Assembly (NCBI GenBank): GCA_037952775.1
Contig: JBANAY010000004.1
Span: forward strand, 7,440,001-7,504,000
DNA length: 64,000 nt
Direction: 5' to 3'
Origin: Clonostachys chloroleuca
Lineage: Eukaryota; Ascomycota; Sordariomycetes; Hypocreales; Bionectriaceae
A program made the position numbers and the translations under genes. Positions 9,344 to 21,641 of the stretch are shown here, piece by piece. The notes beneath the pieces are model-generated. The model made no database searches. It was not told the DNA's origin and saw only the letters and a program-made list of their open reading frames with translations. Each line of letters opens with the position of its first letter. Position 1 is the first letter of the stretch.

Positions 9344-12300
9344 TTAAAAGTCAGCCTGTCGGCTCTCCCATGACGCAAGACTGCCCTGCGCTCTGGGAAA
9401 TAAATCCTTCTGTTCACCATTTACCTTATGCGTGCCATTCACGCCATTCGCCTTGAGAGGAGGCCCATAGCCACCGCCGGAAGGCGTGTCCATCAGTAAC
9501 TGGTCCCCAGCCTTGACCTTGAACATGGTCTTCAGCCCCAGGTTCACCTCTCTGTACGACCCATCCGCCTGTTTCCGCCTCCAGATATTCCTGCCGTACG
9601 AACCCTGCTCACCACCACGGGTACCGTACGGCCGCGTGGTCCTCCTCTCCGTGATGACACTGAAGCTGAGCGGCGCCAGCGCCTCGTAGACTCTCCGGGC
9701 ACCGTCGCCACCGTTGAAGGTGCCCTTACCGCCACTCCCGCGACGGATGCTGAACTCCCGCAGAAGAACCGGGTACCGCTTCTCCATGAGCTCGACGTCT
9801 GTGATGCTCGTGTTGGTCATGTGCGTGTGGACAGCGTGCGCGCCGTGGAACGTCGGACCGGCGCCGGAGCCTCCGCAGATGGTCTCGCCAAAGGAGTAGG
9901 CGAAGCCCTTGGTCTGGCCTCGCTCGTCGACGTTCTCGTCGCCGAAGAAGCCGACGCAGTTCATGCAGCCCTGGGATGCGCCGATGGCTTGGAAGGCGTC
10001 GAAGATGGTGTCGCAGATGCGGGTGGAGGTGTGGGTGTTTCCGGCGCAGACGGCAGCTTCGTCTGAAGGGTTGAGGAAGCATCCCTTGGGGATGATTACT
10101 TCGATCGGGGCCATGCAACCCTGGTTGAGAGGGATATCTGTCCCGATCATGCACCGAAGGCAGAAGATGAGTCCGGAGTATGTCAAGGCTGTGGGGGCGT
10201 TCATGTTGCCGTACTGTTCAGGGGTAGTGCCGGTAAAGTCGAATACGGCACTGCCGTCTTCTTTGATGCGCACCTCCAAGTGGATGCGCGAGCTGTTGTC
10301 CATGTAACCGACAGCACGTAAGATGCCATCCTCGGGACCCTTGGCCCTGATCTCCTTGAGGAAACTTCGGACTGCAATCTCAGCGTTTGTCTGGATGGCG
10401 TCCATGTACAGATGCACCGTCTTGCGACCGTAGTGATCAATGAGCTTGCTAAGAAGCTTGGATCCCTTGTTGTTTGCAGCGGCAAACGCCTGGAGATCAG
10501 TGATGTTGTCTCCGATTCTCTGTGTGCTGTTACATCCCGGTCTCGTGCCTGGCTCGGCAAAGATTCTCTCGATGCCTTCATAGTCGAATTTGCCGTCGCG
10601 GATCATGGTGAACGTTCTGATGGCGACACCTTCCTGCCACAGCTCGGTGGAGTTGGGAGGCATGGAGCTTCCTCCAAACCCTCCAATGTCTGTATGATGA
10701 CCACGAGAGGCAAGGAAAAAGAGGATGTCCTTGCCGTCATCATCGAATACGGGAGTGATGACGGTCAAGTCGGGCAAATGCGTACCTCCGTGGACTACGA
10801 AAGCAAAGAGGTTAGCTTCAGGGATCTCTTTCGTTTGTGAATGAGTATGTACCTACCAGGATGGTTGGTGACGTAGACGTCGCCAGGTCGCATCGTATCA
10901 CCAAGTTGGTCGATCTGCCCCTTGACGGCATAGCTCATGCTGCCGAGGAATACAGGAACGTGCGGTGCGTTGGCGACCAGGTCACCGTTGGGGCCGAAAA
11001 TAGCACAGGCAAAGTCCAACCGCTCCTTGATGTTGAGGGACACGCTGGTCTTGTGTAACGCCCGGCCCATCTGCTCGGCAATGCTCATGAATCGATGGCC
11101 GAAGAGGGAGAGCTGGACTGGGTCAACGGCGGACGCATCGTTGTTTCGGGGCGCCTGGGCGGCGACTTCGATGACGATGTGGTTGGTCAGCACCTTGGCT
11201 TGGCTTCCAGGTGTGACGATAATGGTCTGGGTCTTGTCAATGATGACGGCAGGGCCGGTGACGAGATGGCCTGTGGGAAGGTTTCGAAGCTGGAAGACGT
11301 TCGCCTGGTGGGAGCCCCCATGCTTGAAGTAGACGGGGCGCTTTATTGAATTTGTTAGTTTGTAGATGATAAACGGGGATGAACAGGAATACTCACAGTC
11401 TCAGACGCGGTGGATCCTTCCTTGGCTGCGACGAAGTTGTCCTCCTTCAGCTCTCTAGAGAGCAAGTCGTTGTCTTTTGTGTTTTCGGTGCTGATGCCGA
11501 TGGCTCTTACTCGGATGTCGTCGACGAGGATCTCTCTGTCTCCAGGAAGCGTAAAGGCAAACTCTCGAAGGTGCTCTGCGATAAACTCCCTCTTCCAGTC
11601 ACCATCAGCTGGCTTCAGAATCATGAGGGTCGTGTCACTGCCGCGGTAGCGAAGGTTGAGGTAGATCTCGTGCTTGATCGCCGATTTGTCGGTTCCTTGC
11701 TTGAGGAGCTCGGCCGCAGTAGTCTCGCAGAGATATGTGACGGGCCTCGATCTTAGGCAGCGTTTCAGGCGTCAGGAACTCATTGCAAGGTTCCTGGCCT
11801 TCCTGCACAACTTCGGCGAGAGCCATGCCGTACGCGGATAGAAGACTAGAGTACTTGTGCAGGACCACTCTTTGGATGCCCAAATTCTCGGCAATTTCAC
11901 AGGCGTGCTGGCCACCAGCGCCGCCAAAGACGGCAAGGTTATGTGAAGTTATCTCGAATCCTCTAGCTTCGGTAAGGGCGCGAATAGGGCGGCACATGGA
12001 TTCGTTTGCGACTTCGATGAATCCTACGGCAACCTCTTCGGGCGACAGATCACGGCCAGTGTCTTGACGAATCTGCTGGGCGAGCTGTTCGAACTTCTCC
12101 CGAACAATGTCGACATCTAGCGCCTGGTCCTCAGTGGGACCGAAGATCTTGGGGAAGTACTCAGGCAGTAGTCTGCCAAGCAGAAGGTTGGCGTCGGTGA
12201 TAGTTAGAGGACCGCCTTTGCGGTATGCAGCTGGGCCAGGATGAGCGCCGGCACTCTCAGGCCCAGCCTTGAACAGACCATTTTGCCAAGTGAGGATGCT

Positions 12301-13474
12301 GCCACCGCCGGCAGCAACGGTGTTGATGTCAAGCTGGGGACTCTGAATTGTAACGCCTGCAGTAGTGCTCTCGAAAATGTGATCGAAAACACCACCGAAG
12401 CGACTCACATCAGTTGATGTGCCACCCATATCGAACCCGACTGTGGGAGTGACCCCGTTGTATGATGTTCGGGCATATCCGACGAGACCACCAGCAGGGC
12501 CGCTCAGGATTCCCTTCATACCGCTGAAGGCTCTAAAGTCGACGAGACCTCCATCGCTCTGCATGAACTGACATCGAAGGCCATCGAGGTTGCCCCCGGC
12601 GAAGCCAGAGGCAAAGCTGCGGATGTACTCGTTGGTCACAGGTGTGAGGTAGGCGTCCGCGGAGGCAGAACCTCCTCTGGCCACCATCTTGACCATGTTG
12701 GCACCCACTGCGGATGAGATGGAGACGTGGTCAAAGCCCATCTCACGAGCAATCTCCTCTACGCGCTTCTCGTGCTCCGCGTACAGGAACGAGTGTGCCA
12801 GGCAGACCGCCAGAGTGGTGTAGCCGTCGTCCTTGAGCTTTTGTAGCGAGGCTCTTGTCGTCTCCTCATTGAGCTTCTGAATTACACGGATATACTCGCC
12901 GCCAAGTCCCTTGACGACCTCTCCCTGGATGTCTTTGCGAACACCGTCGGCTCGCTTGGGAGCCTCGTCGTAAAACTCAACAGTGACTCTCTCGTCAACC
13001 TCGACAACAGCATCGTATAGGGTGGATGGCTTCCTGATGTTCAAGGCAAAGATATCGGGTCTTTGCTGCGAGCCGATTTCCAGGACGTCCCGGTGGCCCT
13101 TGGTGACCAAGAATGCGTGGCGAGTACCTTTTCGCTCCAGAAGGGCGTTCGTGGCAACGGTTGTTCCCATGCGGATGGCCTTGATGTGCTCCTTGGGCAA
13201 CAGCTCATTCTTGGGGATCTCGCGACCGAGATAGTGTGATAATACTCTCCTTACACCTTTGGTTGTTGTTAGAGTGCCAATGCCTGAGATATTGTAGCTG
13301 AGACTGACCTTCTGTTGGCGCATCTTTGTAGTGGTCGGGATCCACGGAGAGCAGCTTGAAGACGAAATCGTCTTGGCCGTCGACCGAAGACCAGACATCT
13401 GTGAAAGTGCCGCCTCTATCCATAGCAATGGAGATGGATGCGGGCGGCAGAGCCGATAAGTTTGCGACACACAT
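9344..13474 (-). CDS. 5-oxoprolinase (hydantoinase A/B fusion), one single-base frameshift
   Basis: Exons are 13474-13309, 13256-11397, 11340-10857 and 10794-9344; introns are 52, 56 and 62 nt. 5-Oxoprolinase hydrolyses 5-oxo-L-proline to glutamate with ATP, in the glutathione cycle. The N-terminal HyuA half has the actin-like nucleotide motifs AMDRGGTFTDV and GFDMGGTSTDVS. The C-terminal HyuB half runs from about 11190 to the stop, with conserved NHP..GGTHLPD, SRGHHTDIGG and SGGGYGPP blocks. The reading frame shifts by one base near 11718-11746, between PKIEAR and TTAAELLKQG. With one base ignored the coding total is 1320 codons, giving the usual length of about 1,319 residues. Everything else is intact, so this is either a sequencing indel or a very recent mutation. 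It is the largest member of the putative nitrogen block. Confidence 0.9.
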
Positions 13475-14517
13475 TGTGGATAAGTATTCCTTATGATTTC
13501 GATGAAGGATGATGGTAGGGGGAGATGTTGAGCGGCGCAGGCATGAATGAACACACTGAGGAGAGATATCTCCCAAAATCAAATGGACTAGTAAATGGTG
13601 CGAGAATATTCTGTTCGTGGGTATTTCATGGCCCAAACGACTTGACGAAGCTGTGTATTTGTATATACAGACGTGTGTGTACACCGATGGGATGCTGGAT
13701 GAATTATAAGATAGCCAGCAAAGTCAAGTCGAATCGACCTTCCAATGTTGAGGCCCAGCTGCCCCGCATCAGCTTAAATCCGCTGGCGTCGGTTTGGCAA
13801 GTCCCTTTGATTAATATCCCGGCTGCCTGCGATGTCGGGGTCCTTTGGATGGTTAAAGTGACGGTGGGTTGGGTGCCGTGGATGTGGAGGTGTCTGGGGA
13901 CGGCGGGGGCAGCACAGTCGCTGCATAAGCGATGGATGGGACTGGGAACATCCAAATGGCCAGAGATGCGGGGAACCGTGATAAATCGACTGGACTGCAT
14001 ATTTGTTCGGCACTCGTTGACTGGTTGAGTGCGTGACCTCGCGTTGACCATCCCAAATTATTTAGGTTATCATCTGCATGCCGCTACCCTATATTGCCCA
14101 TCCTGGCTTATCGCATCGGCAGTCGGTTATCAGTACCAGCTTTGATTGGCCGACGCGAGTCACGAATCGACCTTCCCTCGCTGAAGCCAAACGCCCCGCT
14201 GGAAGACCCGCTAATCCGTTATCGGGTCGCTGTAGCCGTGCCCCATTTCCTGCTCTAAGCCAACCTGCGGCCATCGTGGATCCATCCCCATCTCTCCTCG
14301 CTTCACCTCCCCTCCCCTCACGAGCCTCGTCGATACCTGTCGATACCTCGCACTATCTGCTCAAGCCGGGGCCTGTGTCGAGTGCCTACATTCCCCTTTG
14401 CTCCTTTCCTCAGTGTTCCCCAGACGGATCCGTCTCAGTTGTGCTCCGGTGCGTTGTAGTCTAGCATCCAGCGTGCTCCGCCAGATCGAGCCCATCTGGC
14501 CACCTCTTATCACGACC
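13475..14517. promoter_or_regulatory. Divergent promoter between 5-oxoprolinase and Zn2Cys6 regulator
   Basis: A 1.04-kb head-to-head intergenic region between the minus-strand 5-oxoprolinase and the plus-strand regulator. It contains several CGG/CCG triplets, the half-site recognised by Zn2Cys6 proteins, and pyrimidine-rich stretches just before the regulator ATG. Small open frames inside show no homology. Sharing of control by both genes is inference from the arrangement. Confidence 0.45.
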
Positions 14518-16449
14518 ATGGCAGATCCCGGCTGTAATGAGAAGAGGCGGAGGACTGCTTGCTGGAAATGTAAAGGTAGTTCTCTCCACCTGTCGAGCCG
14601 GCCCAAGGCCCCTTTGTGCCGCACGCAAAGTCCGGCTATCCACCTGGTCCTGACTCCTACCGGGGTCCAAGATCAGCAGCGAAACAGCACATACCATGGG
14701 AGAAACGTGTGTTAACTGGTGGCATCTTAGAGCGTCGAGTGAAATGCAGCTTAGAAACACCTCGCTGCCGCAACTGTATCCGATCCAACCATCAGTGTCA
14801 CTACGGTCTCAAGTTGACCTGGAGAGAGGAGGCTCTTGCCCAGGGCATATGCTTCGGCCGACAAGGTACGACTAGCCATGCATGCATCCTATTCCGTGTT
14901 TTGTACTTCTGTTTGACGCTCTGCCCCCCCACGCCCATTGCCCAACTACGCTTGCGAGTACTGATACTTGAGACTAGGTGTCTATGGCCGGCCATCAAAG
15001 GCACCCGTCCTCAGGCACACACCGGCGCTGCCTTGCTATAGAGGAAACTTCTACTTCTTGAATGCTTCATCAAGGCACTTTGTGACCCAATATGACCAGA
15101 TATCCAAAGTAACTGAAGCTGCATCCGCGTTTCAATACCCCTCAACCCCTCTGAATGTACCTGGGGGAGACAGCGGACGGGACGGAAGCGAAAGCGAAGG
15201 TCAGCAAGAGTTTGAAGAGCTGCCGGCTCAAGATGAAGAAGATTGGAGTACTTTAGATCTGAACCGCCAACTTTATTCGTCAATGAATATTAGCCAGTTT
15301 TATCTCGTGTCCTCCGGTAAGGACCCATTCGAGTTTCAACTCTTCGACTACTATGTCAACGCCTTATGCCCCAATCTAAGCAGTCTGGTCACCGAAAACC
15401 CTTACCGGGACTTCATCGCACCGCTGTCCTTGACTTCCAAGGCACTCTACTTCACTGTCCTCAGCTGGGCGGCATACGAGCGATCCTACGAGGCCGCCAA
15501 CGGCCATGTATTGATCAACATCTCCACCAAGTACAAGGTAGAGGCGCTGAGATGGCTTAGACAAGAAGTCATATCTTGCCAAGAGACTGCGGGGCACGCA
15601 AAGAACACGCTGACAGCTCTGCTCGCTACCATGATCACACTGTCTGGCCTCGAGATCGTGGAGACGTGCTCGTCAACTTGGATGGCACACCTCAAAGCTG
15701 GCCGCGCCATCTGCAACATTCTCTGGCCGGGGGGTCTCGATATATTCGACAAGTTCCAGAGGTTCTGTGTCACCTGGCTCGTGACGCACGACGTCATGGG
15801 CTGGAGGATATCGGAGCAGGAGACGCTCTTCGAACCGCGCGAGTGGTTCGCAACTGACGACGAGATCGAGATTGACGCCACCATTGTCTGTTCCCGCGGC
15901 CTGGTGAAGCAAATCTCCGAGGTCAGTGCGCTAATAGTCGAGGCTCGCAAGGCTGACATGGCATCGGCGGACCCCGAGGTTGTTCAGTCCTTCAGGGCAC
16001 GACGGGACAGAGTGGAGAGGACGCTGCATCATCTTCGGCAGCAAATTTCGACGGACCGAGCCTCAGACTGGGCGGAGCTGCTCGAAATAGCCGAGTGCAA
16101 GAGGCTGTGTGCCCTCATATATCTGTATGCCGGCGTGGACGGGGTCAAGCCACTCTCGCCGACCCTTCAGCCCCTTACGGCGGCTGTGGTGAGGATCCTC
16201 GCCCGGATGCCACCAAAACCGACCATGATCTTTCCTCTATTCATTTTAGGCACCTTTGGCGCTTGGGCGGAAGATGAGCGGCGGATGATCCTTGATAAGT
16301 TCACGGAGATGGCTAATGCGAGACCTCTTGCGAGTATTCTCAAGGCGAAGGAGGTGGTGCAGGCTGTCTGGCTGGATAGAGATGTGGGCAAGGCTGGACG
16401 ATGGGAAGATCTCGCAGAGCAGAGGGGGAATCTTTTAAGTCTGGCGTAG
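14518..16449 (+). CDS. Zn2Cys6 transcription factor with fungal-specific regulatory domain
   Basis: Exons are 14518-14575, 14731-14865 and 14978-16449, giving 554 residues. Splicing of the unusually long first intron (155 nt) assembles a canonical binuclear zinc cluster, CX2CX6CX6CX2CX6C, with Cys at 15, 18, 25, 32, 35 and 42 and the basic KERRVKC core. The second intron lies just after the DNA-binding domain. The rest resembles the fungal transcription factor regulatory region (PF11951 type): an acidic linker followed by a helical domain from about residue 120. It lies between the 5-oxoprolinase and the FAD oxidase, so it is a candidate pathway-specific regulator of this block. Targets are unproven. 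Confidence 0.88.
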
Positions 16450-16544
16450 TAACGAAGATATGTTATGAAGCAAATTGCCAACCGATTACAACGTAAATAT
16501 CCAAATAACTGTCTCCTTTTGAATATGGTGCCATGTTAGTAGCA

Positions 16545-17885
16545 CTAAAGCTTCTCCAGACGCACACTGGGCGCCATCGTCTGCGGCACCCAGTCCTTGA
16601 CATCCTTCAGATCCTCCAATCCGCCCGGTCGCCAGTGTATGTCATCTGGACCAACCTTGAGATCCTTCTTCCACTTCCACCTAGCCAAGGTCTGCTCGCC
16701 GCGCTCCAGGACATCCCGAGCCCAGCCCCCGGCCACTGGTAGCATTTTGAATGCGTGCCCACTGTCCCCAGAAAACACCATGAGAGACTGTGCTTCAGTG
16801 CCTGGAACAAAGTCGATGATGAAGTTGGAGTCGACCGTGTCGCCGCACCAGCAGATGAACTTGCGCACGAGGGGCAAATGAGAGAACTGTGGCATGGTCT
16901 CGGCGATGAGCCGCACGATCCTTTCCTCATCATCCCGGGGAATGCCCCTTGAAGTATCATCTTTACTGTGCGATGGCAGGCTGACCTGCCCATTCCCCCC
17001 GGCTGCAGGTTGGTAGTTCGTCAACCCGGCTCGATGGGCGGCCAACTTGACGAGGCCCGTATCGGCATCCGGCTCGAAGAAGAAACCCAAGTCCCGGCAG
17101 TTCACAACCGGGATGCCGGCTAGGCCCCTCGCCTGCTCGCGCGTCAGCTGTATATGAGCGACCGACCACGCCTTGGCCGTAATCTGACCGCCCAGCGCGG
17201 GAATGAGACGGGCAACATCTGCCCCAAGACACACGATGGTGCGGGAGGCTTCATGCTTTCGTCCGGACGCTGCCTGTGCCCCGAGGCAGCGCTTCCCATC
17301 GAATAGAAGCGACGTGACGTGCCCGTCGCGGGGGCCCAGCACGAACTGCACCCCGCGAGCCGCACATGCGTCGTACATGGCCTTCATGGCCCTTCCAGCT
17401 CTGGCATACCCTCCCAATTTGTTGTAATAGCCCATCCACCCCTCCGCGGCGCCTGTAAGCGGCGGAGCAACAGCCCGAAGATTATCTCGCGAATTTATCT
17501 GGAAGAGGGAACCGGCCGGAAATTTGGGGTTGTGTTCAATCGACCCGAACGACTTGGATAGCGAGTCTCTTTCGCGCTGACTGGCTGCAGCCGAATTGGC
17601 GATGACTAGGCCGGTCGGTCGGTAGAAAGGGGCGAAGAAGACCGATTGCCAGACGGAGATAGCCTCGAGCGCGAGTTCAGTATAGAAGGGATCTTCATAT
17701 TCGGCACGGACGATCTTGTTGAGGTCGCAGCCAGCTGAGTAGGGCGAGGGAATCTCCGAGGCTCTGTCTAACACAGTGATGTTCTGGTAGCCGTGGTGGG
17801 TGAGTTCGTAGGCAGTGGATAGGCCGAAGGTGCCTGCACCTATGATAAGGATTAGGTCTTTCTTGCTGGGCGTGCTGGTAGCCAT
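16545..17885 (-). CDS. FAD-dependent amine / fructosyl amino acid oxidase (sarcosine oxidase family)
   Basis: A single-exon gene of 446 residues. The N-terminal FAD dinucleotide motif GAGTFGLSTAYEL begins at residue 16, followed by VLDRA and the substrate-loop pattern SPYSAGCDLNKIVRAEYEDP, characteristic of fungal sarcosine, saccharopine and fructosyl-amino-acid oxidases. The C-terminal GDSGHAFKMLP block surrounds the flavin; CWCGDTVDSNFIID precedes it. Such enzymes oxidise secondary amines or Amadori compounds with O2 and release H2O2, and are usually peroxisomal. The last three residues are EKL, which resembles but does not fit the strict PTS1 consensus. Its stop is 95 bases from the convergent regulator gene. 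Substrate assignment within the family is uncertain. Confidence 0.87.
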   Translation of the reverse strand: MATSTPSKKDLILIIGAGTFGLSTAYELTHHGYQNITVLDRASEIPSPYSAGCDLNKIVRAEYEDPFYTELALEAISVWQSVFFAPFYRPTGLVIANSAAASQRERDSLSKSFGSIEHNPKFPAGSLFQINSRDNLRAVAPPLTGAAEGWMGYYNKLGGYARAGRAMKAMYDACAARGVQFVLGPRDGHVTSLLFDGKRCLGAQAASGRKHEASRTIVCLGADVARLIPALGGQITAKAWSVAHIQLTREQARGLAGIPVVNCRDLGFFFEPDADTGLVKLAAHRAGLTNYQPAAGGNGQVSLPSHSKDDTSRGIPRDDEERIVRLIAETMPQFSHLPLVRKFICWCGDTVDSNFIIDFVPGTEAQSLMVFSGDSGHAFKMLPVAGGWARDVLERGEQTLARWKWKKDLKVGPDDIHWRPGGLEDLKDVKDWVPQTMAPSVRLEKL

Positions 17886-18694
17886 GTTGTCAATTGATTT
17901 GATATCATGATACTGAGGTCATCTCGGCGCTGTATGGGCGATGCGAGGTTCTGTTAGTTAAAGGCCGGTGAAGCTAAATCGCAGCCCAGGATGATGCCGA
18001 CGAAGATCGAGTCCCGACGACCATCATACGATTGTTCGACTTGGAATGCTCGCTGTGGACCCGTTTCTCTGTTGTAGCGTGTCAAAGAGGCAGTCCGGGA
18101 GGCTATCCATCAGCTGACTCCATCCCCGGCGTGGAGCTGGTGGTGAGGAGTAGATATGCCGAAGAGATTTAGAAGTTCGAAACGACCTTCCTTTGCTTTT
18201 TGAGGCCTGTTGGGGGTGGTGGGGTTTTATTGCTGGGTCGGAGTCTTCGGCCGCCACCAGGGTCCATCACTGAACTGGGGTTCATGCAAGATGAGCAAGC
18301 TAAGTGGAAATAGTGTACGATACCTGTATGCACAGTCACAAGCTGCTAACTGGTAGTGCTCAGAAGTGACCTTTAATTGGTCAAGATGGAAGATGCTACC
18401 AGGCTTTTAGCGGATTCATCAGGGGGGACCAACAAGAAACTACTCAACGCACGGTCTATGATTGCACAACTGAACCATGATCTATCATCAAAAGTAGTAT
18501 AGACATATTAATGACGAATAGAAATAGCCAGTTTCACAAAGTTGTCAGAAACTATGCCGAAATTGACCATACTCTGTCCACCTCCAGATCCCCCATCCCT
18601 CCCCGCAAGACTTTGTTCTGTGGACATGGATAAGCAATTCATCTCAACCCGGAACTCCCCTCGCCCTGGTCTCTGCCCTGTCCTTGATCCTATC
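17886..18694. other. Intergenic between FAD oxidase and MFS transporter
   Basis: About 800 bases without a gene. It contains the promoter of the FAD oxidase and the 3' flank of the transporter. The minus-strand frame at 18024-18257 has no recognisable homology. Confidence 0.4.
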
Positions 18695-20563
18695 CTAGGT
18701 AGTGTAGACGAATCCTTCCTGCTCAAAGTCGGTCTTGTCCAAGAAGGACTCCACAGCGTCCTCGGTGGCGGCAGACTCGATGGCCGCGGCACTCTTCCTC
18801 TTATTCTGCCAGGAAGCCAGAGCCCAGTAGCATGCCATGAGGCCAATGCAGACACAGTAGCAGACGATCATGGAGATAGTGCCGCCGACATATGCAGGGG
18901 CCTGGGTGGCAATGAATGTCTGAGGTCCGATGAGATTACCCACAGCGTAGCCAATGTACAGAATCGCGAACACGACCGTTTTCTTGGTGTGGCCGGCCGT
19001 GTTTGCCTGCGCCAGTCCGATACCGACGACATAGGGGCCGAAGTAGGTGTAGAGAAGGTACAGGCCAACCATCTGACCTCCTAGGTTGGAGCGAGGGAGG
19101 GCCTTGACAACAGCTGTGCCCACAATGGGGACCACGCACGCCAGCATAGTCACCAAGCATCGGCGGTTCTTCCACTTGGCCGAGATAAGGGAGAAGACGA
19201 AGGCGGCGAGCGTGGACATGACGCCGGTGGGCATCGTCAGCAAGGACGCGTTGACGCCAGAATAGCCGAGACCGGCAATGATGAGGCCGCCGAATGTGGT
19301 CAGACCGCCGTTGGGGATATTAATGGCAATGTTGAAGAAGAAGATGATCCAGGTCTTTGGGTCGATGACGGCCTCCTTGGCCTGGGACCACTTCCAAGTG
19401 TGGTTGACGATTCCGGTCTTGTTGGCCGCGAGACGGTTGACGGCGTGGTACTTCTCCTGCTCAGTGAGGAAGAAACAGTCCATCGGTGTGCCTGGGAGCC
19501 AGATAAAGGCGATGATGGACCAGAGCATGGAGACGGAGCCTGTTTTGGAACCAGCTGTGGTCAGCGTGTTTTTTTCCAGAAGAGTGCATCCTTGACGCAG
19601 TCTTGATCCAACTCACCAGTCAAAAGAAACAGATATTGCCAGATAGCCAGGGGAGCAGTTGATGGGATATGGCCGATAGCCCAGGAAAGAAAACCATTTA
19701 CGACGGAACTGGCGGCGGCGAAAACGAGGGCGTTTCGTGGAGGCTGCTCCTCCTTGAGGTAGAAACCGGCGAGAATCAAAGAGATTCCTGGGACGATGAT
19801 GGCTTCGAACATTCCTGTTGGTACAATTAATAGACTATTCTCTTAAACAATTTTCTCCAAGGTTCACTTGGCGTACCCATGATAAACCGGAGGGTGGCCA
19901 GTCCGGCGAAGTTGTGGCATGATGCCATGATAAGAGCGCAACCAGACCAGCCGACGGAGCAGGCGGACAAGTACTTGGCGCTGGGGAGTCGATGGATAAG
20001 CCACGAAGAGGGGAACATTCCAACAAGGGCCTGTTAATATTTTGTCAGTCGATGGCTCAACGATCGCTGCCGATGCATATTGTTAGTTGCTTAGGACTTA
20101 CACCCAGAGAAAGAATAGAGCCAAGCCAGCTATATTGCTGGCCGACCAAGCCATTGTCCTCGCGAAGACGATAGAGAGCCGCAGTTCCAAGGGCAACTTT
20201 GTCGATTCTGTGAACTCGATGTCAGCAGTCAGGATTAATGCGCGTCCATGGTAACGACAGTCCTTACGCTCCGAGGGTGGCGACAAGGAACAGCTATAAG
20301 TCGAGGATTTCACGTTAGCCTGGTGGTCTTTCTATCAAGCGGTGCTAGGGCATTCATACCATTGGCAGCAGAATGATGTCGACCTTCCGCATAAACTTCT
20401 TGTGCTGTGCGGGCGTAAGAGGCTCATAGTGCTCAGCATTTGTGAGGTAGGCCGCTGCCTCATCCGTGTTCTTGATATCAATCTTCAGAACCTCGCCCCT
20501 TTCCTCCTCCCGCGAGGGCGAGGAAGTCTCCTTGGCGGAGATCTCTTTGTCTGATGCAGCCAT
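18695..20563 (-). CDS. MFS transporter, allantoate permease / anion:cation symporter (Dal5) family
   Basis: Six exons on the minus strand: 20563-20360, 20293-20268, 20207-20102, 20030-19877, 19814-19617 and 19554-18695, giving 515 residues; exon 2 is only 26 bases. The acidic cytosolic N-terminus contains EHYEPLTPAQHKKFMRKVD, a typical entry into TM1 for ACS-family permeases. TM segments include ILLPMLFLVATLGAIDKV, WLIHRLPSAKYLS, LATLRFIMG and FEAIIVPGISLILAGFY. The central loop WLPGTPMDCFFLTEQEK and the later GLAQANTAGHTKK with GYAVGNLIGPQTF are characteristic. Dal5-type permeases import ureides, small peptides, nicotinate or similar anions at the plasma membrane. Next to the amine oxidase and 5-oxoprolinase it may import the nitrogen source degraded by this block; that link is inference. 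Confidence 0.9.
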
Positions 20564-21641
20564 GAGGTTAAAGTTGCAAGAAGTTGCCGTTTGGAAATCA
20601 GCGACGGAGGGCTATGGAGACTGATGGGAGTTAAAGGCGAAGATCTCAAGGCCGTGGGAATGCGAGTCTTATACTTGACAACCGCTATATCAATCAGGCT
20701 GGATCAAGTAGCAAAGAGCAGACTTGATAAGGTGTTCCACAAGGCTAGGGGCCATCACCATATACTAAGTAATGGTGGGTCCAGTCTGTACCCCGGACTT
20801 ATCGTGACTGGAATCTTGTGAGGGCGGGGGAAGCACAAGATAGGTCCAGGTTCGTTCCCCACAGGAACAAGCCCTCGTCCTGGCCGTGGTTATCTGGGAA
20901 TCGCCTGAGCTCCATTTCTGTCAAAGCGCCGAAGCATCCAGACTAGCGATGCTTGGAGATAAGCGGGCATGGCCCATGCCCCAGGCTGTCACATGGAGCC
21001 GAGATCGCAATTTGAGTTAGGTTTCCATCATCATCGACAATTGTTGCTGATACAATGAATGACATGACGAGCGGGTTCCCTAGCACCTGGAACCCCAACC
21101 CCATAATGTACCGGGTTGTAGGGAGACAGCTTGGGGTAGCCCGGCCATGCGAGTCATGGCACAGGCTAGATAATACGTAAGCGGCGACATGGGTCAGCCG
21201 GCAGAGTTTGATAGCGCGGATGGTGGAGGAAGGTCGCTTCGAGGTGTTGTATTCACGCATCGCCGGCCCATTCCGATTGCCGGAGGAGCTTGCTGCAGGG
21301 TAGGCAGTCATCCTCTGCCATATCTAGATAGGCTTACCAGACGGTTGACGAAACGACCTTCCCCTGCGAGAAGAGGTATCAAGTGACCAACTATAGTCTT
21401 AGGCCACTAAGAGATTGCATTTGTTTAGGCTATGTAACTGTCCATAACAATCTAGGCGCACCACCGCTCACACTATGCAGGGTCTATAGATCCGGAGAGC
21501 TGTCAACTGGTGTTTCCACCACGTGTGGGCCCCATTCTCATTGTCATGCTCCGCCATACCTCAAGACTTCGGATATATGTGTCGATTTTGTGTCCTTCGC
21601 TACTTTCTCCAAATTCTTCATTATCTACCATCCCTGTCAAA
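20564..21641. promoter_or_regulatory. Divergent promoter between MFS transporter and aldo-keto reductase
   Basis: A 1.08-kb head-to-head spacer with no supportable gene. It contains scattered CGG triplets (for example about 21275 and 21492) and a pyrimidine-rich stretch ending just before the reductase ATG. Small frames at 20943-21311 (-) and 21189-21386 (+) have no homology I can see. Confidence 0.4.

Noticed and set aside
9726..10154. Arg/His-rich minus-strand frame inside the 5-oxoprolinase region
   Set aside because: It is an alternative frame of the HyuB exon; the real frame has clear family motifs.
11718..11746. Tiny intron to explain the 5-oxoprolinase frame change
   Set aside because: The only GT..AG pair there encloses about 18 bases, far below any plausible fungal intron, and would delete conserved residues without restoring the frame.
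18542..19084. 180-codon plus-strand frame
   Set aside because: It is antisense to the last exon of the MFS transporter, whose coding frame is certain.
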